Source: Burkholderiales bacterium RIFCSPLOWO2_02_FULL_57_36
GTDB lineage: Bacteria; Pseudomonadota; Gammaproteobacteria; Burkholderiales; Burkholderiaceae_D
Assembly (NCBI GenBank): GCA_001770855.1
Contig: MESE01000007.1
Span: 1 to 38,592, forward strand
Direction: 5' to 3'
Length of the DNA stretch: 38,592 nucleotides
This document shows, one piece after another, positions 1 through 8,856 of this stretch. The notes below the pieces were generated by a model, which ran no database searches, was not told the DNA's origin, and saw only the letters and a program-made list of their open reading frames with translations. The position numbers were made by a program, and so were the translations under genes. Numbering within the stretch: position 1 is the first letter of the stretch; every line of letters starts with the position of its first letter.

Positions 1-93
1 AAGTCAATTTGGTGCATCAGGTCTGCGTTCTGCATAATTGTTTCAGACCACCGAGTATTCTAAAAATTCACGAACTTATTTCTGCGCGGCTCC

Positions 94-279
94 TAAGAGC
101 GTCTAACAAAATGCCGATGGCAAGGCGCGCCGACGAAGACAGTACGTGATGTACGGCAAGGAGGGTGAAGCAGGGAATTCGGGCAGCATGCTGCCCGCCT
201 GCGTAACGATCTGTGCTTGCAAGCGCAGATGCGCCCTGCAAGGGAAACGCAGCAAGCGGTATTTTGTTAGACGCTCTAA
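94..279. mobile_element. IS5-like miniature element (MITE), 180 bp, with TAA target duplication
   Basis: Two 20-21 bp arms, at 96-116 and 257-277, are inverted copies with one mismatch (core GAGCGTCTAACAAAAT). The element proper runs from 97 (GAGCG...) to 276 (...CGCTC) and is flanked on both sides by the trinucleotide TAA (94-96 and 277-279). A 3-bp TNA target duplication and ends beginning GAG are typical of the IS1031 group of the IS5 family, which is the basis for the assignment. There is no transposase reading frame inside, so it would be non-autonomous. It sits on the stop codon of the response regulator and re-creates a TAG stop. A long-stem RNA structure of other origin is the alternative. 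Confidence 0.6.
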
Positions 280-1703
280 GTCGCATCCGGGTCGCCAGGT
301 GTGTGCGGCTCGGTATTGCGTACCCGGATGTTGTATTTCTTCATCAGCGCCTGAAAATTCGCCCTTTGCATGCCGGTTTCTTCCGCGCTCTTGGTCACGT
401 TCCAGACGTTCCTTTTCAGCGTCTCCTGGACGAACAGCTTCTCGACGTCTTCCACCGATTTCTCTCTTGCGATTTTCTTTATCCGTTTGAGATCATCGCT
501 GGTGCGCGGCACCTCAAGATCGGAGCGCGGCCCATTGTCGAGGATGCTGGCCAGATGCCCTTGGCGGATGATGTTGTCGGACGCCAGGATCACCGCCCGA
601 TGGACCGTATTCCCGAGTTCCCGCACATTGCCCGGCCAGTCGTGGCTCATCAGCAGACTCATCGCCCCGTCCGAAAATTGGGATGCATCCTTTTCCAGTT
701 CATTGGCATACAGCTTGAGGAAATGGAAGGCTAAAGCGGGAATATCGTCGCGGCGCTCCCGCAGCGGAGGAATGTGGATCGGGAAAACATTAATCCGATA
801 ATAAAGGTCTTCACGAAAGCTTCCGTCGGCGACCATGGCCTTGAGATCCTTGTTGGTCGCGGCGACCAGCCTGACATTGGTGGTGTGGCTGCGGGTATCG
901 CCGACCGCCTTGAATTCGCGCTCCTGGATAACGCGCAGCAGCTTGGCTTGGGTCGATAGCGAGATATTCCCGAATTCATCCAGGAACAAAGTGCCGTTGT
1001 CGGCAATGTCGAACATGCCTCGCTTATTGGTCACCGCGCCGGTGAATGCACCCTTGACGTGGCCGAACAACTCGCTTTCCAGCAGATGCTCGCTCAGCGT
1101 ATTGCAATCGACCGGGACGAAAGGCGTGTCCTTGCGCAGGCTGTTGTAGTGGACCGCGCGCGCGATCATTTCCTTGCCGGTGCCGCTCTCGCCTGTAATC
1201 AGGACGGTGCAATTGGTCGGCGCGCATTTGGCGATCAGGCGATACACCGCCTGCATCTGCGAGCTGGTGCCGACGATGTTTTCGAAGCGGTATTTGGAAC
1301 TGACTTCGCTCTTGAGAGTGCGGTTTTCCCGCATCAGCAGCCGCCGCTCCAGCGCACGATCGACGATCAATTTCAATTCGTCGGGGTCGAACGGTTTGGA
1401 CAGATAATCGAAGGCGCCGAGCTTCATGGCGCGCACCGCGGTCTGGATTTGGGATAGTCCGGTCATCATGATGACGTCGACGTCCGGGTGGCGTTCTTTG
1501 ACCCGCTGCAGCACTTCCAGACCGTCGATCCTGGGCATCATGATATCGAGCACAAGTATATCGAAACCATTCTCGTCAATTCTTCGCAAGGCTTCCCAGC
1601 CATCGCTCACGGATTCCACTTCATAGCGGTCATCGTCGAGTATGCGAAGGCAGCTCCGAACGACTATTTCCTCATCATCAACGATCAGTATCCTGGCTTT
1701 CAT
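276..1703 (-). CDS. Sigma-54-dependent response regulator, NtrC family
   Basis: The 475-residue protein has the full NtrC layout. The receiver domain (about 1-120) has acidic residues near D10 and the phosphoacceptor D53 in VLDIMMPRIDG. The AAA+ domain has Walker A GESGTGKE (171-178), the sigma-54 contact loop GAFTGA (218-223) and Walker B LFLDEFGN (239-246). A Fis-type helix-turn-helix lies at the C-terminus (ETGMQRANFQALMKKY). It should activate sigma-54 promoters after phosphorylation by the kinase encoded just upstream. The kinase stop and this start overlap by 4 bp (ATGA), so the pair is translationally coupled. I could not find a convincing -24/-12 promoter nearby, so its targets are unknown. 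A miniature element abuts the stop codon. Confidence 0.95.
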   Translation of the reverse strand: MKARILIVDDEEIVVRSCLRILDDDRYEVESVSDGWEALRRIDENGFDILVLDIMMPRIDGLEVLQRVKERHPDVDVIMMTGLSQIQTAVRAMKLGAFDYLSKPFDPDELKLIVDRALERRLLMRENRTLKSEVSSKYRFENIVGTSSQMQAVYRLIAKCAPTNCTVLITGESGTGKEMIARAVHYNSLRKDTPFVPVDCNTLSEHLLESELFGHVKGAFTGAVTNKRGMFDIADNGTLFLDEFGNISLSTQAKLLRVIQEREFKAVGDTRSHTTNVRLVAATNKDLKAMVADGSFREDLYYRINVFPIHIPPLRERRDDIPALAFHFLKLYANELEKDASQFSDGAMSLLMSHDWPGNVRELGNTVHRAVILASDNIIRQGHLASILDNGPRSDLEVPRTSDDLKRIKKIAREKSVEDVEKLFVQETLKRNVWNVTKSAEETGMQRANFQALMKKYNIRVRNTEPHTPGDPDAT

Positions 1704-3334
1704 TTAATACTCTCTCTCACATTGCTTTCGATTTCACCGACATTCAAATTGGTCGGAAGGTAGATGCGGAACGTGGTTCCCTCGCCGACCGTACTCTCGA
1801 CCTTGATCTCTCCGCCGTGGGATTTGACGATTCCATAGCTGACGGAAAGCCCCAGGCCGGTCCCTTTGCCAACTTCCTTGGAAGTGAAAAAGGGGTCAAA
1901 AATCCGCTGTAGATTGGCTTCTGGAATGCCGCAGCCGGTGTCGCGTATGGAGATCTCCACTGCAGGAATACGCTGGTTTCCGGACTCGGGCATCTTTCTG
2001 CCATTGTGCAGATGTGTCTGCACCCGAATGCTTCCATTTTCCTCAATCGCCTGCTTGGCGTTGACAAGGATATTCATGATGACTTGCTTGATCAGGTCGG
2101 AGTCGGCCAGGATCTCCGGCAAATCGGGATCGAGATCCGTCGTAATCTCGATCTGCTGCAAGGCCGCCGACCGTTCGACAAACCGCACCGTATCTTCAAC
2201 CAGGTGATTCAGATTGGCCCGTTTCTTTTCAGGGACCTTTTCGCGTGAAAAATCAAGAAGCCGCCGAATGATGGAGGCGCACCGCTTGGTTTCCCGGATC
2301 ACCAGATCAAGGTCTTCGGCATCCTGGCTCTGATCGGGCATTTTTTTACGCAGCAGCGATGTAAAGGTCAACACACCGGTCAGGGGATTATTCAATTCAT
2401 GCGCAATCCCGGCCGCCAGTTGCCCTATGGAAGCCAGCTTTTCGCCTCTGGCAACTTCGGCTTCGGCCAAGTACAGTTCCTGGGTTCGTTCCTTCACCTT
2501 GTGTTCCAGGGTTTGTACCCAACCCTCCAGTTCCTGGCGGGATTTCTTGAGCGCCGCCATCATGGTGTTGGAAGAGCGCGCCAGGCTTCCGAACTCATCG
2601 TCACCGCGCACCGGGATGGCATGATCGAAGTCGCCGAATGCCAGCTTTTTGGCGCCGGTTTCCAGGTCTCGCAGCGGCACATAGATCAGGCGGTGCAGCA
2701 ACCAGGCCACGCTGACGGAAACCAGAAGGATGAATCCGATCGAAGTGATGGTCATCTTGACTGCATGCGTCTTCATGGTCTGATTGATTTCATCGAGTGA
2801 ATAGGTTATATCCACCACGCCGAGCACCGACTGGCTCTCCGGATGTTCATGGCAGGATGCGGTCGAGCACGATGGTTCGTTGCGTATTACCTGCATGTTG
2901 CCCAATAGCTGATTCCCGTCGGCCCCTTTAAAAATCCGCCATTTTTTGTGGTTGGGGATCTCGGCCAAGGTTTTCTTGCCCTCGTGGCAAAGGACGCAGG
3001 CTTCCGTTTTTTTGTTGATGCGCTGCCCGACTTCCGGCTGATTATTTGAATGCGCGATCTTTCCATCCTTGCTCAGCACCCTGACGCTCTTGATTCCATC
3101 CTGCTTCCCGATGTCCTCAATAATCTTGTCGACGATATCCGGCTCATCGAGGAGCATCGCATATCGGGTGCTTTTGGCGATCACCTGGGAAAGCTGCGTT
3201 ACATGCCTGCGTTCGGCAGTCAGTAGTTCATCCCGTTGTTGTTGAATAAGAAGCAAAATAAAAAGGAACATCACCCCCACCAAGGCGATTGTCAGGTAAA
3301 GACTGACTTTGAATTTGAGGCTTTTCGGAAGCAT
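1700..3334 (-). CDS. Membrane sensor histidine kinase with c-type haem motifs in the periplasmic domain
   Basis: 544 residues. A first membrane helix (about 10-31) is followed by a periplasmic sensor region to about 192, a second helix (about 195-215) and a HAMP segment. The HisKA box is AAGIAHELNNPLTG with H312. The HATPase domain has an N box (NILVNAKQAIEENG), G1 (DTGCGIP), F box (FDPFFTSKEVG) and G2 (GTGLGLS). The periplasmic part contains CVLCH (113-117), a classic covalent haem attachment site, and a second site CSTASCH (156-162) with CX4CH spacing. This suggests a haem-based redox or gas sensor, which is inference. It is coupled to the sigma-54 regulator by an ATGA overlap. The ligand and exact haem number cannot be read from sequence. 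Confidence 0.92.
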   Translation of the reverse strand: MLPKSLKFKVSLYLTIALVGVMFLFILLLIQQQRDELLTAERRHVTQLSQVIAKSTRYAMLLDEPDIVDKIIEDIGKQDGIKSVRVLSKDGKIAHSNNQPEVGQRINKKTEACVLCHEGKKTLAEIPNHKKWRIFKGADGNQLLGNMQVIRNEPSCSTASCHEHPESQSVLGVVDITYSLDEINQTMKTHAVKMTITSIGFILLVSVSVAWLLHRLIYVPLRDLETGAKKLAFGDFDHAIPVRGDDEFGSLARSSNTMMAALKKSRQELEGWVQTLEHKVKERTQELYLAEAEVARGEKLASIGQLAAGIAHELNNPLTGVLTFTSLLRKKMPDQSQDAEDLDLVIRETKRCASIIRRLLDFSREKVPEKKRANLNHLVEDTVRFVERSAALQQIEITTDLDPDLPEILADSDLIKQVIMNILVNAKQAIEENGSIRVQTHLHNGRKMPESGNQRIPAVEISIRDTGCGIPEANLQRIFDPFFTSKEVGKGTGLGLSVSYGIVKSHGGEIKVESTVGEGTTFRIYLPTNLNVGEIESNVRESIK

Positions 3335-3965
3335 TCTCGTCTACGGCAGTGAATGGAAATGATTCTGTTCGCGCCTTTACAGCGCCGGACCGGACAGCGG
3401 CCGATCCTTGCCTGGGCCTGTTCGCTCAAGCACTGTTCGGCGCGGCCGAGGCGACGGTGAAGATGCGCTGCACGAGTTCGGCACCATCCTCATGCCGGCG
3501 ACCGTCCCAAACCTGGGAATCATTTTTCCCGCGAGCGGGAAACTGGGCTGACCGGTTCTGCCCGGTGGTTGCTTGTCAACCGGGGAAACCGCATTGTTAT
3601 CCGGCATGGCGGCGATACCTGAACGTACTTTTCCATAGGTATCGCAATTGTTATGCCACAGCCGTCATTTTATTTGGGCGCGATTAAATTCCCGCTTGCG
3701 TCTCAAGCGATAGGCGGCCATGCTCAAGCGCGGATTGAAATCACAAATCGGGGCGGATGCGCCAGTCGAGAACTGGAGGGGCGCAATGCAGACGTCCGTC
3801 ACAATCGATAGAGTCTGAATGGAATTTGGGAAATGTCGAGCCGCTATGCCGGCATAAGAACCCCGGCGTAGCGGCTCGCTACGACTAAATCTGGTTGTTA
3901 CCTAGAGCGATTCCGCGCGATACATGCCCTATCTTCCTTTTCCCGGAAAATCACTGCGTCAGTCA
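3335..3965. other. Gene-free interval with a strong stem-loop
   Basis: This interval lies between the start of the kinase gene and the stop of the GH75-like gene and should hold the kinase promoter. Open frames on both strands here (for example 3349-3687) have biased composition, no convincing ribosome site and no recognisable domain, so I do not call them. A stem-loop at 3838-3877 has perfect outer arms GAGCCGCTA / TAGCGGCTC and an inner GCCGG / CCGGC pairing. It lies about 90 bp beyond the GH75-like stop and could end that transcript, although no T-run follows on either strand. Confidence 0.6.
3838..3877. terminator. Possible terminator-like stem-loop, no T-tract
   Basis: Nine-bp perfect outer arms (3838-3846 and 3869-3877) plus an inner five-bp pairing form a stable hairpin downstream of the minus-strand GH75-like gene. 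The absence of a clear T-run makes intrinsic termination uncertain; it may instead protect RNA ends or be a dispersed repeat. Confidence 0.35.
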
Positions 3966-4931
3966 TCAGCGATAAGCGGCAGCGCACGCATTCATTCGCT
4001 CCAACCCGCCCCATTTCTCGAAGCGTTGCTGCGCCGATTCATCGATCCTATCGCGTGTCATGAACGGATTCGCAGTGTCACGACTGCCGGGAAAGACGAT
4101 CACAATCGCTTTCGGGACGGTCCATGCCTTGCCTTTGAATGCCCCTTTCCCCCTTACTTCTAAATAGTTGGTTGGCTCGGCCTTCTTCCCGAGAAGGCTG
4201 CCGTTTAATGCAAGCGACCCTTCACCGAGTTCGCCGGCCGGACCCGTGTCCCCGACAACCGCAAACACTGGTTTGGCGGTTCCGGGAACCATGGCAACAA
4301 CAAGATCGCCTACCTTTGCGTTTCGCTTTGCAAATTCAGACAATTGCGTTTTCGACGGATTTTTTGGAATAACCAGTGCAGGCACTATAAGAGAATCGAC
4401 ATAGTTATTTGTATCGCATACGTCGTTTATGGCAGGTTTATGAAGTGCTGTGGCAGATATTAAAAATCCGTTCTTGGGCGAACATGGCTTTCCATTTTTG
4501 AATGGAATGATTGATGGAGAAATTCTGGAAGCCTTGAGTTGCGCGTCCGGCCACCCATTGGCGAAAGCCTGCTGCGTAAGTATCCTGCGCTTCCGCAATT
4601 CATCTTTGGACAGGCCCGCACATGCATCTTTCATCGCATTGCAAAGATTATTTAAAGCGGTCCTTTCACCCCAAAAATCGTCGACGCTGTATGAGCGACT
4701 GGTCCCGTCAGTATTGACGTTTAACGACTCGATGAATAACAGCGACGACGATTGCTCGCCGGACCAAACCGATGTCAATCCACCTTTCCCATTGCCATCT
4801 CGTTGCTTGAACGCCTCGGCCATTCCGCATTCAACCGCATACGCTGATGTGCCGAGCGCTAGCAGCAACGCGCCCGAAGGAAGTGTAAGCTTGCGGGCCC
4901 GTCGCATTAATTTGGAAGAAAACATAGTCAT
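3966..4931 (-). CDS. Secreted GH75 chitosanase-like hydrolase
   Basis: 321 residues with a signal peptide: basic start, hydrophobic stretch 17-30, probable cleavage after SAYA at about 32. The diagnostic segment is FAVVGDTGPAGELGEGSLAL (223-242). GH75 chitosanases carry their catalytic Asp and Glu in such a motif, here D228 and E237, nine residues apart. Six cysteines suggest an exported disulfide-bonded protein. Apart from the motif the sequence is not something I recognise closely, so substrate (chitosan, peptidoglycan or other) is uncertain. It starts 35 bp after the phospholipase-like lipoprotein gene, most likely the same operon. The start is ATG 4931, with ATG 4925 as an alternative; the ribosome site is weak. 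Confidence 0.6.
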   Translation of the reverse strand: MTMFSSKLMRRARKLTLPSGALLLALGTSAYAVECGMAEAFKQRDGNGKGGLTSVWSGEQSSSLLFIESLNVNTDGTSRSYSVDDFWGERTALNNLCNAMKDACAGLSKDELRKRRILTQQAFANGWPDAQLKASRISPSIIPFKNGKPCSPKNGFLISATALHKPAINDVCDTNNYVDSLIVPALVIPKNPSKTQLSEFAKRNAKVGDLVVAMVPGTAKPVFAVVGDTGPAGELGEGSLALNGSLLGKKAEPTNYLEVRGKGAFKGKAWTVPKAIVIVFPGSRDTANPFMTRDRIDESAQQRFEKWGGLERMNACAAAYR

Positions 4932-4966
4932 GGCTCTTTGAAAAAAAGGAACGGTCAGATGCGATG

Positions 4967-7216
4967 CTATTTTCGGGGTGCGGCAACATCAAAAACCAGG
5001 CCGGCATCCGCATCTTTTCGTCCAATGAATAAACGGGATCGCGGCACGCTGAATTTATCGTGGGCCAGTTCCGGAAATTTATCGCTTTTTTGAACGTCGG
5101 CAGGAACCTTGTTGCTTGCCAAAATCAAATCCGGAACGCCATCTCCGGAAACATCTGCAACAGTTAATTGTCCGCCTCGCGTGCGAGATAAAAACTTTCC
5201 GAAAATTTCCTGTGCTCTGCCGGCTTCATATTGACGCATACGTCGGCACCGGTCGCTACCCTCAACGCTCTTACACGGCTTGTCACGGTTCGCCACTGCG
5301 GCAAGAATGCCTTTCTTTTCTTCATCCCAGAGGAATTCCGACAGCGCACCGCTGAACTGTTGATCTCTCACTTTAGTACACTGATTGTTTTCTATGGTCG
5401 CGATCTTTAGCTGTAAATCAGCAGACAGATTCAGTTGGTCGACCGTGCCGGACTCGAAGTCGTTTTTCCCTCCTTCACTCCGGGAAAATATAACGAAGTA
5501 TTTATGCGGTGTCGTCACATCCCGCACAAGTACGCTGGGCCGATACATCCACGACGCATCCGTATTTTTCAGGCAATCGAGAGATTCGACCTTGGCGGGT
5601 TCGCCGGGCTTTGCCGCGGAAGTTAAACGGATTCCAATCGCATTGCCTTCGCTGTTTTTGATGGAAAGACTGAGGAAGGTCGGAGTCAACGTGTCCGCTT
5701 CGAGCAAAGCGGCCGGATCCATGTCTTCTGGAAATTCAGCCATGAATTGTTCACCTAAATCCTGGGCCTGGTCATCCCGGGTGGCGCCCAATGCGAAACG
5801 CCTGATGAAAACCTCTTTCCTGTAGTTTGTCCCGTCGGAGGTTCCTCGCCTTAACCACAGGACATACGGTTTTGAATCCTGGCTAAGGATATATGGTGCG
5901 GTAACGTAGTTGCGGTAGCGATCGCAACCCAGCCCTTGTCCTTCGGCACAATGTTGATCGTGCGCTCGATATTTAGTGGGGCTCTTGTTGTATTTGGGTT
6001 TGGGGCCTGGCGCGGATGGCTGAACGTCTTCCTTGAACCGGCGCATATTGACATCCAGCTCGACATCGATGAGGCAGCTTGAAACATTCTGGAGTTCGTT
6101 CGCTCCGCAAGAATGGGTAGTGAGCCCGATTAAACGAAGTACACCGTCGGCCACGCTATCGCGCGCCGCATGAATTTCGGAGAACTCAAGATCATTATTT
6201 GGTTTGGCGGTAAATCCGATTTGCGCTGATGTTTTCAGTTCATCGGATGCGTTCCAAATGGGTAGCTCTTTGCAGCCGACAACCGAACTTTTTGCAAAAC
6301 CGCCGGCGGTTTCCATCCAGTCGGCGCGCGTTGCGCGTCCCGGCGGCAACAAAGCGAAATGACCTTTGGTATTTTGCATGCTCTCGCGTTTCCACCAAAC
6401 AAACCAGTCTTCGCCGCCGGGTGAATCGCGAACCACCATCGGCGGGCCATTCAGCGCGTTGAAGCCCGCCGGCAATTCGAAGGCTGCGCAAGTGCGCGCT
6501 CCGTTCTTTCGCCAGCCCAGGATCGAAACACGCGTTCCAGATGGCTTTACTTCAAAAAAATACGCCGCCTTCGGCAGCATGGCATCCTCGCCATGCGCAT
6601 CCTTGAGCCATGCCTTGGGAGCATCCGCTAAGCGAACCACGGTGTGCGCGGCTGCGCGTACCGGGTAAGGATCGAATTCAAAGAAAGTGGCAGCCTTATG
6701 ATCCTCGATGGCATCGGCCCGCTTAAAGCTGCCGGCCCCGCCTATGCGCACGCCTAACGTCACTTTGCGCGCATTCGTTTCACAATCCGCCACAGAGTAA
6801 TCGGCGTTTATCTGTTTGCACAGACGAAATGCATGCTGTTGCAGAAGAAAGTCGCAGTCCGCCTGAGCGTATCCGTACGTCGCATTCCCGTGACGATAGC
6901 AAAAGTCGTGGAAAGCGCACGCTTGCCGCATTTGAAGCGAAACGGGCGCCTGATTGCCGGATCGTTGAAACGCCAGCCGGTCCACACCCGGGGGCAGGCT
7001 GCAGCTTAGCCCAAGCCCCTGACCGCCAAGGATCTGAACATCGTCAGCGGAGGATGGAATTGCATATGCCGTCTGCGGCATTTCTCGATCATCGGTTTTT
7101 ATTGCGTTTGCGAGAATGGCGTTTGCGATCCAATCCGCCGTGCCGGCACACCCGTTAAGTAAAACCGCGAGTGCGCATACCGCGGCAATAGTTCCGAGCG
7201 CCCACCTGTTTCTCAT
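4967..7216 (-). CDS. Lipoprotein with prokaryotic phospholipase A2-like domain and C-terminal FG-GAP-like repeat
   Basis: I chose ATG 7216 because it gives a clean lipoprotein signal: MRNRW, a hydrophobic core, then lipobox LNGC with C23. An in-frame upstream start at 7294 would add 26 polar residues in front of it. The mature protein (749 residues with signal) contains CAFHDFCYRHG at 100-110. In prokaryotic phospholipases A2 this is the active-site His-Asp dyad (here H103, D104) with flanking disulfide cysteines. The long remainder is unrecognised, but LTVADVSGDGVPDLILASN (about 684-702) looks like one FG-GAP/VCBS-type calcium-binding repeat. Predicted role: surface-attached or exported lipid hydrolase, co-transcribed with the GH75-like enzyme. 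Activity is inferred from the motif only. Confidence 0.7.
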   Translation of the reverse strand: MRNRWALGTIAAVCALAVLLNGCAGTADWIANAILANAIKTDDREMPQTAYAIPSSADDVQILGGQGLGLSCSLPPGVDRLAFQRSGNQAPVSLQMRQACAFHDFCYRHGNATYGYAQADCDFLLQQHAFRLCKQINADYSVADCETNARKVTLGVRIGGAGSFKRADAIEDHKAATFFEFDPYPVRAAAHTVVRLADAPKAWLKDAHGEDAMLPKAAYFFEVKPSGTRVSILGWRKNGARTCAAFELPAGFNALNGPPMVVRDSPGGEDWFVWWKRESMQNTKGHFALLPPGRATRADWMETAGGFAKSSVVGCKELPIWNASDELKTSAQIGFTAKPNNDLEFSEIHAARDSVADGVLRLIGLTTHSCGANELQNVSSCLIDVELDVNMRRFKEDVQPSAPGPKPKYNKSPTKYRAHDQHCAEGQGLGCDRYRNYVTAPYILSQDSKPYVLWLRRGTSDGTNYRKEVFIRRFALGATRDDQAQDLGEQFMAEFPEDMDPAALLEADTLTPTFLSLSIKNSEGNAIGIRLTSAAKPGEPAKVESLDCLKNTDASWMYRPSVLVRDVTTPHKYFVIFSRSEGGKNDFESGTVDQLNLSADLQLKIATIENNQCTKVRDQQFSGALSEFLWDEEKKGILAAVANRDKPCKSVEGSDRCRRMRQYEAGRAQEIFGKFLSRTRGGQLTVADVSGDGVPDLILASNKVPADVQKSDKFPELAHDKFSVPRSRLFIGRKDADAGLVFDVAAPRK

Positions 7217-7879
7217 AGATTTCCCGCAGTGATTATTTGCATTTTTATCTCTGATGAATGTCAGCGAAAGTTTGGTTGCACGGCGCTCCGGCATCCACGC
7301 GAGCGCGTTTGCAAGGATATTGACGTTGCATTATATCCAACATTTAAGGCGTGTTTTTGTGCCGCTCGCCTTAAATTGACGCTGCGTTTTCGTCTAGGAC
7401 TGATCAGAAAAAAGGGCGGGTATTGGACACGACAGCTACGGTTCTTTGCATCAACGCAGGCTCAGTTTGTATCGATGATATTCGTGTAAATTGGCCAACC
7501 GCAGGCGATCGCTAACCCGAGTTCCAACAGGCGACTCATGCCACAGCTTGTCATCGCGACGGTAAAGATAAATTAATTTGCGCTTGAGGGCGGTTTGCAA
7601 AGGACCATCAATGCACGGAGTCCTTAAAAACTTTAGACGCTGGCAACCACAGTGCTTGCATAAGCACTATGATTGGCCTGACAAAGCGCGATGCGTGCCT
7701 ATACCCAATAAATGGCACCTATTTAAGCCCAATTTGTGGCACTTCACACCAAGTGTGACTCCTTTTTTCACCGTTCGGAATCGGCGGTTGCAATATTTGG
7801 CATTAAGAGACTGTTTTTGACGCCCGAATGGCAGCACGAGATTCCATGGGGCTAGCAAACGTCTTTTAACTCTGTTTCT
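7217..7879. other. Gene-free left edge of the defence island
   Basis: About 660 bp between the phospholipase-like gene and the WYL gene. No convincing gene: the 80-codon plus-strand frame at 7578-7820 has no recognisable domain. The interval holds a small hairpin (7651-7668), two imperfect 15-bp direct repeats 24 bp apart (7704-7718 and 7728-7742) and a short inverted repeat TCACAC-CAA-GTGTGA (7744-7758). The junction between host genome and island probably lies here, but I see no copy of the tRNA-Arg 3' end and no integrase. Confidence 0.5.
7704..7742. repeat. Two 15-bp direct repeats, CCCAATNNNTGGCAC, 24-bp period
   Basis: CCCAATAAATGGCAC (7704-7718) and CCCAATTTGTGGCAC (7728-7742) agree at 12 of 15 positions. 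They resemble the CAATTAATGGCAGT repeats at the other side of the island (27423-27477). Arrays of this sort are seen as transposase-binding sites at transposon ends; that function is inference. Confidence 0.35.
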
Positions 7880-8731
7880 CTATCCGGGGGAAAATGTCCA
7901 TTCCGGCACTCCTTGCCTGATTAACTCTGCTTTGTTCTTGAGGAAGAGATGCCGAGCATTTGGATTCTCGGTACCCTCATCAGAATAATCGATGGGCCAG
8001 TGCCGAAGAAAGTAACCTACTAAGCAGGCTCTCAGTGACACATATTTAGCATCGTCCGTAATGTCATAGTCTAAGCGAATTGTTTCCGGATGATTGGATT
8101 TGGGATGAGGCACCAGCTTCAATTGCACTTCTGTATTCCACTTTTGATCTTTTTCTAACGTTATATCAGACGGATCGCTCTGCTCAACTTCACTAAACCG
8201 CGCTAAGTTGTAATCGCGAAATTCCTCTTTTTTATGATCGAAACATCGTATGTGCCAACGCAACCCGTCGTACACCACTGCCAAAGGTGACAGCTCTCGC
8301 TTTTTATCGCCACTTGAAATAGAAACGTAGTTTGCCGTTATTTTTCGGTGTTGGTAGATGCAGCGGGTAATGACCGCGACTAGAGACACCGGTATTTTTC
8401 GCTTGATACTGGTGCTAACCCAGCTCGAAAGTCGTTTGGCATGCTCGGGGTCGGTAGCGAGAGGGCGATCTCCTGTTAGAGAAAACAGTGCTTGGTCGAC
8501 TAGATGGGTAAAAAGAGGCTTCCCATCCCCGTATACATAACACTTTCGCCGAAGATCGTAGTTAAGAAGTCCCGGAGCGAGCTCCGCATAGAGCGAAAGA
8601 TCTTTTGTGGCAGCGGGTTCACTAATGCCGAATCGGGAAACCAGGTCTTTTCTGGTCACCTGGCCGGTGAAAAGGGCCAAAAACTCTAAAAAAAATAAGC
8701 GCTCCCGCTGAATATCTCGCTGTAGGCTCAT
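7880..8731 (-). CDS. WYL-domain transcriptional regulator, CapW/BrxR-like
   Basis: I start at ATG 8731 (MSLQRDIQRERLFF). The longer frame to 8824 would add an AT-rich, hydrophobic stretch that runs across the promoter. The 283-residue protein begins with a winged-helix region (about 1-80, FTGQVTRKDLVSRFGISEPA). A central WYL domain follows (LSPLAVVYDGLRWHIRCFD, then RDYNLARFSEVE). Its C-terminal domain has the form of the WCX extension. Such proteins (CapW, BrxR) sit beside CBASS, BREX and other defence operons and repress them until infection. It is divergent from the peptide/E2-E1/JAMM operon across 204 bp that contain a matching pair of inverted repeats, so it most likely controls that operon and itself. 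The inducing ligand is unknown. Confidence 0.85.
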   Translation of the reverse strand: MSLQRDIQRERLFFLEFLALFTGQVTRKDLVSRFGISEPAATKDLSLYAELAPGLLNYDLRRKCYVYGDGKPLFTHLVDQALFSLTGDRPLATDPEHAKRLSSWVSTSIKRKIPVSLVAVITRCIYQHRKITANYVSISSGDKKRELSPLAVVYDGLRWHIRCFDHKKEEFRDYNLARFSEVEQSDPSDITLEKDQKWNTEVQLKLVPHPKSNHPETIRLDYDITDDAKYVSLRACLVGYFLRHWPIDYSDEGTENPNARHLFLKNKAELIRQGVPEWTFSPG

Positions 8732-8765
8732 CTCGTTTCGCTTTCCTGAAAGCGTGGATTGTATC

Positions 8766-8846
8766 AATATACAGAACAAACTGCGTCGTGATAAAAAAGA
8801 TGTGGTAATAAAAAATATGCACACGGCAGCAAAATTTCTGTATATT
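8766..8846. promoter_or_regulatory. Divergent promoter region with paired 11-bp inverted operator repeats
   Basis: AATATACAGAA (8766-8776) and TTCTGTATATT (8836-8846) are exact reverse complements with centres 70 bp apart. Each arm contains a -10-like TATATT reading outward. On the plus strand, TGCACA (8818-8823) lies 17 bp before TATATT (8841-8846) and would drive the peptide/E2-E1/JAMM operon. On the minus strand a TTATCA lies 17 bp before the mirror TATATT and would drive the WYL gene. A dimeric WYL repressor bound to the two arms would block both promoters. The repeats are seen directly; promoter and operator roles are inference. Confidence 0.6.
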
Positions 8847-8856
8847 CAAAGCTGGT

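Noticed and set aside
3349..3687. A 112-codon plus-strand frame upstream of the kinase
   Set aside because: Composition is erratic, no ribosome site, no family resemblance, and another frame overlaps on the opposite strand.
7578..7820. An 80-codon plus-strand frame at the left island edge
   Set aside because: No ribosome site or recognisable domain; it spans the direct repeats, which explain part of its sequence.
8731..8824. N-terminal extension of the WYL protein
   Set aside because: The added residues are translated from the AT-rich promoter/operator region; the internal ATG at 8731 begins the conserved winged-helix region.
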